NCBI GenBank assembly: GCA_017420845.1
Contig: JAFQOC010000406.1
Span: 1 to 6,726 of the forward strand
Source of the DNA: Clostridia bacterium
Lineage (GTDB): Bacteria > Bacillota > Clostridia > Oscillospirales > CAG-272
Direction: 5' to 3'
Length of the DNA stretch: 6,726 nucleotides
Part shown: piece by piece, positions 1 through 4,701 of the stretch
How positions within the stretch are numbered: the stretch's first letter is position 1
How the letters are laid out: every line of letters begins with the position of its first letter
The notes under the pieces: generated by a model
The model's database searches: none
What the model saw: only the letters and a program-made list of their open reading frames with translations
Told to the model about the DNA's origin: nothing
Translations under genes and position numbers: made by a program

Positions 1-767
1 TCATCGGGGGTCTTGGCAGCCTTGACGGCGGCCAGGAAGTCGGCGTTGTCACTGGTAACCAGCTTGTAGGTGGTGTACTTGGCGGAGTAGAAGTTTGCCT
101 TGTTCTCCTCGATATGCTTCTTGATATCGTCCAGAGTCGCAGCGCCGGCGTAGTCCTCCTGGAGCTTCTCGGCATACTTGATACCGATGTAGTAGTACTC
201 CATGGCGGTCTTTACGTCGTTCTTGGTCACGCCGGTGCCGACGTAGTCCTTCAGGTAACCGGGCAGGGTAATACCCATGGCCTCAGCGGTCTCGGACAGA
301 TCGTTGATGTAGGTCTCGATGTCAGCCTTGGTCTCGTTCTTGTACTGCTCGTACAGACCTGCCTCCATAGCGCCCTCGCAGTAGGTCAGGTACTGTTCGG
401 CGTAGGCGTAAGCGGAGGCATCCAGGGAAGCGTCACCCTTGATGGAGGGGAGCATATAGTTGATGAAGGTGGCCGCATCCATAAGGCCGTTCTTCACGTA
501 GCCGCCGGTGGGGTCATCCATCATACCGTACTGAATGTACATGTACTGATAGTAGAGCTGGTTCTGTGCGACGTGGTAACGGTAGACGTCCAGCTCCTTT
601 TCGTTGAGCTTGATGTTGTTGCTCTTGGCGGCGTTGTCCAGGCGGCCGATGATGCCGATGGAGTCAACGAAGGTGTAGCCCAAAATGGCCACGACAAGCA
701 CGACGGTCACGATCAGAATGAGTGTGACGTAAGGGAAAGCGCGCTTGGTAGTTGCTTTCTGGTTCAT
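1..767 (-). CDS. Membrane-anchored SurA/PrsA-like foldase, partial (3' end beyond window)
   Basis: The frame is open from an ATG at 767 to the window edge, giving 255 residues and no stop, so the C-terminus is missing. Residues 1-11 are basic (MNQKATTKRAF). Residues 12-34 form one strongly hydrophobic helix with no clear signal-peptidase site, suggesting an N-terminal anchor with the rest outside the cell. The ectodomain is rich in Tyr, Ala, Lys and Glu. Its segment at about 165-235 (GITLPGYLKDY..., then a helix ending KANFYSAKYTTYKLV) resembles the SurA-type N-terminal chaperone region that precedes a parvulin domain in clostridial peptidyl-prolyl isomerases. Such proteins help secreted proteins fold. 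The parvulin domain itself would lie beyond position 1, so enzyme activity is not shown. The start is supported by AAAGGA about 9 nt upstream. The family call is by resemblance and is only moderately certain; that a real membrane-anchored protein is encoded is much surer. Confidence 0.72.
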   Translation of the reverse strand, partial: MNQKATTKRAFPYVTLILIVTVVLVVAILGYTFVDSIGIIGRLDNAAKSNNIKLNEKELDVYRYHVAQNQLYYQYMYIQYGMMDDPTGGYVKNGLMDAATFINYMLPSIKGDASLDASAYAYAEQYLTYCEGAMEAGLYEQYKNETKADIETYINDLSETAEAMGITLPGYLKDYVGTGVTKNDVKTAMEYYYIGIKYAEKLQEDYAGAATLDDIKKHIEENKANFYSAKYTTYKLVTSDNADFLAAVKAAKTPD

Positions 768-872
768 TGTGAAAGATCCTTTCTTTTATCCCTGCCGTGA
801 GGCGGCCGGGAGTATTGTTTTGCGTGTTCTGATCCCAGGGGCCCGCAAGGCATAGAACCAGACAATGTTACT

Positions 873-878
873 ATTATA
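873..878 (-). promoter_or_regulatory. -10 box (TATAAT) for the foldase-like gene
   Basis: A perfect TATAAT lies on the minus strand about 105 nt upstream of the ATG at 767. The -35 position is poor at every spacing from 17 to 19 bp, with only about 2 of 6 matches, so this promoter may be weak or need an activator. The leader between it and the gene carries small inverted repeats, for example GCCG-CCTCA-CGGC around 800. I see no convincing terminator between the RNase J stop (978) and this box, only a U-rich stretch, so read-through from RNase J is possible. Confidence 0.5.
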
Positions 879-977
879 CCTCTACTTCATGTTCTTTTTG
901 TGAACAAGCCATGAATCACCGAAAAACTTTTTGAAATCAGTCGAAAAAATTTGGGGGGGAGAGCTGTCCTGCCGCCG

Positions 978-2705
978 TCAAACGTCCATGATAATGGGCA
1001 GAACCATGGGCTTTCGCTTGGTCTTACCGTACAGATATTTGGTAATGTCATCCTTAATGGCGGCCTTCATTTCAAACCAGTCCAGACCCGAGCGGCGGAG
1101 GCTGATATCGATGGCGTCCACGGCGATCCTGCGGACCTCCTCCATCAGCTCCTCGGATTCCCGTACGTAGACGAAGCCGCGGGAGACGATATCGGGGCCG
1201 GCCACGCGGAGACCGGAGGCCGCGTCCACTGTAGCGACTACAACGATGAGACCGTCCTGAGACAGGTGCTTTCTGTCGCGCAGGACGATGTTGCCCACGT
1301 CGCCCACACCCAGACCGTCGATGAGCACCACACCCGCGGGGACGGTGCCGCCCCAAAGGGCCCGCTTCTCGTCGATCTCCAGTACCTTGCCGATGTCCGA
1401 GATGAAGACGTTCTCGTGGGGAACACCCATGGAGACGGCCAGGTCACGGTTAGCGGCCATATGCTTGTATTCGCCGTGGACGGGCATGAAGTACTTGGGA
1501 CGGGTCAGACCTTGCATGAGCTTCAGCTCCTCCTGGCAGGCGTGCCCTGACACGTGAACCTCCACCGACGCGTCGTTGATGACGGTAACACCCATCTTGG
1601 AAAGCTCGTTGATGATACGTCCCACCAGCTTCTCGTTACCGGGGATGGCGGAGGCGGACAGCACCACCAGGTCGCCGTAGCCCAGAGACACCTGAGAATG
1701 CTCTCCGAAGGCCATGCGGTACAGGGCGGACATAGGCTCGCCTTGGGAGCCTGTGGTAATGAGCGTCAATTCCTCGGGCTTATAGCGCTTGATGTCACCG
1801 ATATCAATGAGCACACCGTCGGGCACCTTCATGTAGCCCAGCTCCACGGCGGCCGAGACAATGTTGATCATGCTTCGACCCGTAACCGCAACCTTACGGC
1901 CGTGCCGCGCCGAGATGTTGATGATCTGCTGAACGCGGTGGACGTTGGAGGAGAAGGTGGAGATCACAATGCGGCGCTCGGGGTGCATGGTGAAAATGAC
2001 CTCCAATGACTGACCTACCTTGGTCTCGGAGGGGGTATACCCGGGGCGCTCGGCATTGGTGGATTCACACATGAGGAGGAGGACTCCCTCACGGCCCAGC
2101 TCGCCCAGACGGGTGACGTCCATCATCTCCCCTTCGATGGGGGTCAGATCCAGCTTGAAGTCGCCCGAATGAATCATCATACCAAGGGGCGTATTGATCG
2201 CCAGGGCGCAGGCGTCGGCGATGGAGTGGTTGACGCGGATGAACTCCACCGTAAAGGAGGCACCCAGACGGACGGTGTCCCCTGCCGTGACGCAGCGGAG
2301 ATCGGGCTTCCAAGGGAGGGTGTGCTCCTGGAGCTTGTTTTCGATGATCCCCAGAGCCAAACGGGTGGCGTAGATGGGCATATCCAGCTTTTGCAGGATG
2401 TAGGGAATGGCGCCGATGTGATCCTCGTGGCCGTGGGTGATGACCATACCGCGGATACGGTTCCGATTCTGCTCCAGATAGGTTACGTCGGGAATGACCA
2501 GATCGATGCCGGGCATTTCGTCCTCGTCGGGAAAGCCGATGCCGCAATCAATGATGATGATGTCGTCGCCATACTCCACCACGGTCATGTTTTTACCCAC
2601 CTCATTGAGTCCGCCCAGAGGGATCACGCGGAGCTTGGCGCCGGGAATCTTCTTCAAGGGGGAGGCGGGAGTCCTGCGCCCCGTTTTGACCGGATCTGTC
2701 GCCAC
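978..2705 (-). CDS. rnj: Ribonuclease J (catalytic core; 5' end uncertain)
   Basis: RNase J is a metallo-beta-lactamase/beta-CASP ribonuclease with 5'-3' exonuclease and endonuclease activity, central to mRNA decay and rRNA processing in the Firmicutes cytoplasm. The 575 residues carry the expected motifs in order: GGLNEVGKN (31-39), the metal-binding HGHEDH (91-96), NHSIAD (159-164), HSGDFK (179-184), the beta-CASP segments STFSSNVHR (249-257) and TTGSQGEPMSAL (317-328), VHVSGHA with H388, and PVHGEYKH with H410. A C-terminal domain runs to the natural end. Family members are about 555 residues, so the core is complete. The start is the problem. The only available start is GTG at 2705, with no Shine-Dalgarno sequence, and no other start lies before the conserved fold begins near residue 22. 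The frame stays open well upstream of the GTG and overlaps the 160-aa basic frame. The true product may therefore be a longer protein made by joining the two frames. Confidence 0.96.
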   Translation of the reverse strand: MATDPVKTGRRTPASPLKKIPGAKLRVIPLGGLNEVGKNMTVVEYGDDIIIIDCGIGFPDEDEMPGIDLVIPDVTYLEQNRNRIRGMVITHGHEDHIGAIPYILQKLDMPIYATRLALGIIENKLQEHTLPWKPDLRCVTAGDTVRLGASFTVEFIRVNHSIADACALAINTPLGMMIHSGDFKLDLTPIEGEMMDVTRLGELGREGVLLLMCESTNAERPGYTPSETKVGQSLEVIFTMHPERRIVISTFSSNVHRVQQIINISARHGRKVAVTGRSMINIVSAAVELGYMKVPDGVLIDIGDIKRYKPEELTLITTGSQGEPMSALYRMAFGEHSQVSLGYGDLVVLSASAIPGNEKLVGRIINELSKMGVTVINDASVEVHVSGHACQEELKLMQGLTRPKYFMPVHGEYKHMAANRDLAVSMGVPHENVFISDIGKVLEIDEKRALWGGTVPAGVVLIDGLGVGDVGNIVLRDRKHLSQDGLIVVVATVDAASGLRVAGPDIVSRGFVYVRESEELMEEVRRIAVDAIDISLRRSGLDWFEMKAAIKDDITKYLYGKTKRKPMVLPIIMDV

Positions 2706-2719
2706 GGTATCGGCGGCTA

Positions 2720-3202
2720 CTACGATGGATTTTTCGGCGGTAACGATGGAGCCGCACTCTTGCGGCCGCGGCTCGGGGAGGGGGCGGATGCAGAGATGTT
2801 GCTCCCCGCTTCGGAGGCCTTCCCGGAGGATCTTTTGGGGGTCATCTCGGGTCGGACGGGCTTTTGGTCATTTCTGCCTCGGGCGGATCTGTCAGATTTC
2901 TTTTCAGGCATCTCAAACTCGGAGAGAAAGTCCTCGGCCGTCCTCTTGCCCTTGCGGTTGTGAGTAGGGGCAACGGGCTTGGACTCGGTGGGGGTCAGCT
3001 CGTTCTTTTTCCCCCGACGGGCTTTGGGGGCGTCATCCTCAAATCCGAGGGGAGAGAGAATCTCAGGGGTTGCGAGAATGTCTCGGGAGCCAATGCGGAA
3101 TTCACCGCTGTTTCGGCTGCCCTTGGTACGGGGAGCCTTTCCTCGGCCGGTGCGATCCGACTGCGAGGACGTTTTTTTCTTGTTCTTATTGGGTTCACTC
3201 AT
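2720..3202 (-). CDS. Basic disordered 160-aa frame, probable N-terminal extension of RNase J in a shifted frame
   Basis: The protein starts MSEPNKNKKKTSSQ and is rich in Lys, Arg, Ser, Pro and Gly throughout, with no hydrophobic core, so it is probably disordered and may bind RNA. It ends in a double stop (TAGTAG) 14 nt before the RNase J GTG. The two frames differ by -1 and share a long stretch open in both. An A5 run in the mRNA (2730-2734) just before the double stop is a natural slip site. One extra A there would read through into RNase J, giving one protein of about 741 residues. Basic low-complexity N-terminal tails occur on RNase J in several Clostridia, from memory. The alternatives are a separate small protein, a true frameshift mutation, or a sequencing error. 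The ATG at 3202 has AGAAAGGA upstream at an unusually long distance (about 19 nt). Confidence 0.65.
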   Translation of the reverse strand: MSEPNKNKKKTSSQSDRTGRGKAPRTKGSRNSGEFRIGSRDILATPEILSPLGFEDDAPKARRGKKNELTPTESKPVAPTHNRKGKRTAEDFLSEFEMPEKKSDRSARGRNDQKPVRPEMTPKRSSGKASEAGSNISASAPSPSRGRKSAAPSLPPKNPS

Positions 3203-3539
3203 AAATATCGATACCCGTTTTCCTTTCTGTAAATGCAGTATTCAGATCTCCTTGCTTTACGGAGATTGGCATGACGAATCCACCGTCCCTCGGAGGAGGC
3301 ACGGGGCTATGTACTGTGATTGATCGCGGAGCAGAGCGCGCAAAAACAGGGCTCCTCCGGGGGAGCCATTCGGCAATTGCCGCCTTGCGCCACATCACGA
3401 AGGGTGCCTCAAGAGGGTGTGGTGCCTCCCGAGATGCGTCGAGCCAACACGACCCGCCCGACGCGACACACCATTGTGATCTCCGCGTTTTGTCCCCTTT
3501 CATGCAGTACGGGGACGTCCGAACACAAACATCTTTTAT
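3203..3539 (-). promoter_or_regulatory. Long structured 5' leader of the RNase J unit (possible RNA element)
   Basis: About 330 nt separate the consensus promoter from the ATG at 3202, with no convincing gene. In RNA order there are hairpins with perfect 6-bp stems: GTCCCC/GGGGAC (3511-3516 with 3492-3497, 13-nt loop), GCGTCG/CGACGC (3459-3464 with 3436-3441), the terminator-like GGCTCC/GGAGCC (3350-3367), and ATCTCC/GGAGAT (3261-3266 with 3246-3251, 9-nt loop) near the start codon. A self-complementary GGCAATTGCC also lies near 3375. I do not recognise a T-box, a known riboswitch, SRP RNA or RNase P RNA. Either a leader that controls RNase J or a stand-alone small RNA of about 190 nt ending at the terminator-like hairpin would fit. 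Confidence 0.5.
3342..3367 (-). terminator. Terminator-like hairpin inside the RNase J leader (candidate attenuator)
   Basis: Read on the minus strand, a 6-bp G/C-rich stem GGCTCC/GGAGCC with a 6-nt loop is followed by CTG and five U's. It sits roughly 170-190 nt after the expected transcription start and about 140 nt before the start codon. That placement suits premature termination. The U tract is short and begins three bases after the stem, so the strength is uncertain. Confidence 0.5.
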
Positions 3540-3568
3540 ATTATACACGAAAAGAACGGTTCTGTCAA
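3540..3568 (-). promoter_or_regulatory. Sigma-A promoter driving the RNase J leader and gene
   Basis: On the minus strand, TTGACA (3563-3568) and TATAAT (3540-3545) both match consensus and are separated by exactly 17 bp. Transcription should start near 3533. This is one of the strongest promoters in the window and lies about 330 nt ahead of the first coding frame, implying a long leader. Confidence 0.88.
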
Positions 3569-3655
3569 CAGGCTTTTGGCCCTCCCGCTAAAGTTTGTTT
3601 AATCTTATCATCTTTATCCGCAGGATACCTCCTTGGACAGGCATATTGCTTACCT

Positions 3656-3937
3656 TTACATCAGCCACCACAGGATTCCCACGGCTCCGCCGCCGAACAG
3701 ACATCCCATAACAAACCACAATCCGTGACCGATTCGATCCCACGGGATACGTCTCCGCCCGTCCTCCTGGGAGCAGGGAAGGGAACCTTCAATGATACGG
3801 TTGGCCTCCCACAGCATATCCGGGCGGTCGGCCTCCAGCCTGTCCGCGTCCCGCCGCATGACGAAGTATGCCTCCTCAAACAGGGGGCTGTTCCGTGTCC
3901 GTACGACAATCATGTGCTTTTGTGTGCCTCTGAGCAT
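3656..3937 (-). CDS. Small single-pass membrane protein, function unknown
   Basis: This 93-residue protein has a soluble N-terminal part of about 65 residues and one hydrophobic helix at 71-92 (containing FVMGCLFGGGAVG), ending LWWLM at the very C-terminus. The soluble part includes VVRTRNSPLFEEAYFVMRRD (11-30) and an acidic/basic helix DMLWEANRIIEG (40-51). I do not recognise a named family, though the look is that of a conserved clostridial hypothetical protein. Arg/Lys-rich residues 61-68 lie just before the helix, so the N-terminal part is probably cytoplasmic. The start is well supported by GGAGGT (3944-3949) 6 nt upstream. A second ATG at residue 9 has no such site. The gene is divergent from the AbrB-type regulator and lies upstream of RNase J on the same strand. 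No terminator is visible after it, so read-through into the RNase J leader is possible. Confidence 0.8.
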   Translation of the reverse strand: MLRGTQKHMIVVRTRNSPLFEEAYFVMRRDADRLEADRPDMLWEANRIIEGSLPCSQEDGRRRIPWDRIGHGLWFVMGCLFGGGAVGILWWLM

Positions 3938-4068
3938 ATGATGACCTCCATATTTCTTGACGTTGCTTTACGTGACAGTATCGCCCACCCCCCCTCGGTC
4001 TAATCATTGTCGGAGCATAATCGAAAAGCGTTAATTGGTAAAAATTTGTATTATTTTGCAGTTTTCTC

Positions 4069-4097
4069 TTGACACGGGGAAGGAGATGGAGTATAAT
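4069..4097 (+). promoter_or_regulatory. Sigma-A promoter of the AbrB-type regulator
   Basis: TTGACA (4069-4074) and TATAAT (4092-4097) are both perfect and 17 bp apart. The start should fall near 4104, giving a leader of about 38 nt. The stretch just upstream (4031-4067) is strongly AT-rich, the kind of DNA AbrB-family proteins tend to bind, so autoregulation is possible but unproven. Confidence 0.9.
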
Positions 4098-4141
4098 AGG
4101 GATGGAAGCACAATTATGTCGACAGAAAGGAGGAAACCGTT

Positions 4142-4432
4142 ATGAAAAAAATCAACGTAGACGAGCACCACGGAATATGCCGGACCGTAGACGAGCTGGG
4201 ACGCTTGGGCTTTCCCAAGGAGCTGCGGGAGCATCTGGATATTCAAGCCCGTGACAAGGTGGAAATGATCGCGGGAGAGAACTATATCATACTGAAGAAG
4301 CATCAAGAGACCTGCGTATTTTGCATGGAACGTACGGAGGATCTCATCCCCTTCCGAGAAAAGCTTCTGTGCGCGTCATGTTTAGAGGAGCTTTGCGGGT
4401 TGACTGCCGATAATCGGGCGCAGGACGCTTGA
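4142..4432 (+). CDS. AbrB/MazE/SpoVT-family transcriptional regulator with C-terminal zinc ribbon
   Basis: The 96-residue protein has an N-terminal swapped-hairpin DNA-binding domain (about 10-53). It is recognised by RTVDELGRLGFPKELREHL, followed by a strand pair ending in the typical ENYIILKK. Family members usually read DELGRVVIP where this one has DELGRLGFP, a mild change. A short tail follows with two CxxC pairs (C58/C61 and C77/C80) around DLIPF, a treble-clef or zinc-ribbon pattern seen on clostridial AbrB-like proteins. Such proteins bind AT-rich promoter DNA as dimers or tetramers and control transition-phase or sporulation genes. The target here is unknown. The start is set by AAAGGAGG (4126-4133) 8 nt ahead. 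The gene stands alone under its own promoter and diverges from the 93-aa membrane protein gene. Confidence 0.92.
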   Translation: MKKINVDEHHGICRTVDELGRLGFPKELREHLDIQARDKVEMIAGENYIILKKHQETCVFCMERTEDLIPFREKLLCASCLEELCGLTADNRAQDA

Positions 4433-4501
4433 TTGGTTTTTTATACGCCTCTTCGGGATGCCCCCCAAAAAGCAGAACAGGGGACGTCCTTGGTCATATG
4501 T

Positions 4502-4526
4502 GAACACCGTGTGTTCTTTCCTTTTT
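4502..4526 (+). terminator. Probable terminator of the AbrB-type gene
   Basis: The stem GAACAC/GTGTTC (4502-4507 with 4511-4516) with a 3-nt loop is followed by TTTCCTTTTT. The stem is short and only half G/C, and it lies 70 nt after the stop, so this is a moderate call. No better candidate occurs between 4433 and the next promoter. The rest of 4433-4594 is AT-rich and holds nothing else I can identify. Confidence 0.45.
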
Positions 4527-4594
4527 GAAAATGTGGAGAAAAACTGAAAATTTTCTTTTGGCCGTTTTCAAGGTTTGTTTTTCCCTAAAAAGTC

Positions 4595-4623
4595 TTGACA
4601 GGAAAGAGAATTCATGATATCAT
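4595..4623 (+). promoter_or_regulatory. Sigma-A promoter of the 548-aa surface protein
   Basis: TTGACA (4595-4600) is followed after 17 bp by TATCAT (4618-4623), five of six matches. The leader of about 70 nt contains small hairpins, including AAGT-GCAG-ACTT near 4668-4679, and ends in a strong ribosome binding site AGGAGG (4691-4696) 5 nt before the ATG at 4702. Confidence 0.8.
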
Positions 4624-4701
4624 ATAAACACGGTTCAAGGCTGTGCGACGGCTGCCGGGCAGTCGGTAAGTGCAGACTTGCAATGACATTAGGAGGTATG
4701 T

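Noticed and set aside
114..800. 228-codon plus-strand frame opposite the foldase-like gene
   Set aside because: It lies antisense to a membrane-anchored protein with a good start and ribosome site; its Val/Leu/Gly/His-rich sequence is typical of reverse-complement shadow.
890..906. Inverted repeat TGTTC/GAACA near the foldase promoter, considered as a LexA/DinR box
   Set aside because: The spacing and half-site orientation do not fit the GAAC-N4-GTTC pattern of Firmicutes LexA.
2169..2963. 264-codon plus-strand frame opposite RNase J and the basic frame
   Set aside because: It has no ribosome site and no recognisable domain, and it overlaps clearly coding minus-strand sequence.
3320..4003. 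227-codon plus-strand frame across the RNase J leader and 93-aa gene
   Set aside because: It runs antisense through a consensus promoter and a well-supported gene, has no ribosome site, and its product looks random.
3511..4489. Ten-base word GGGGACGTCC found at 3511-3520 and 4480-4489
   Set aside because: It could be a shared operator because it contains the palindrome GGACGTCC, but the flanks differ, one copy is part of a leader hairpin, and repeated 10-mers are expected by chance in 6.7 kb.
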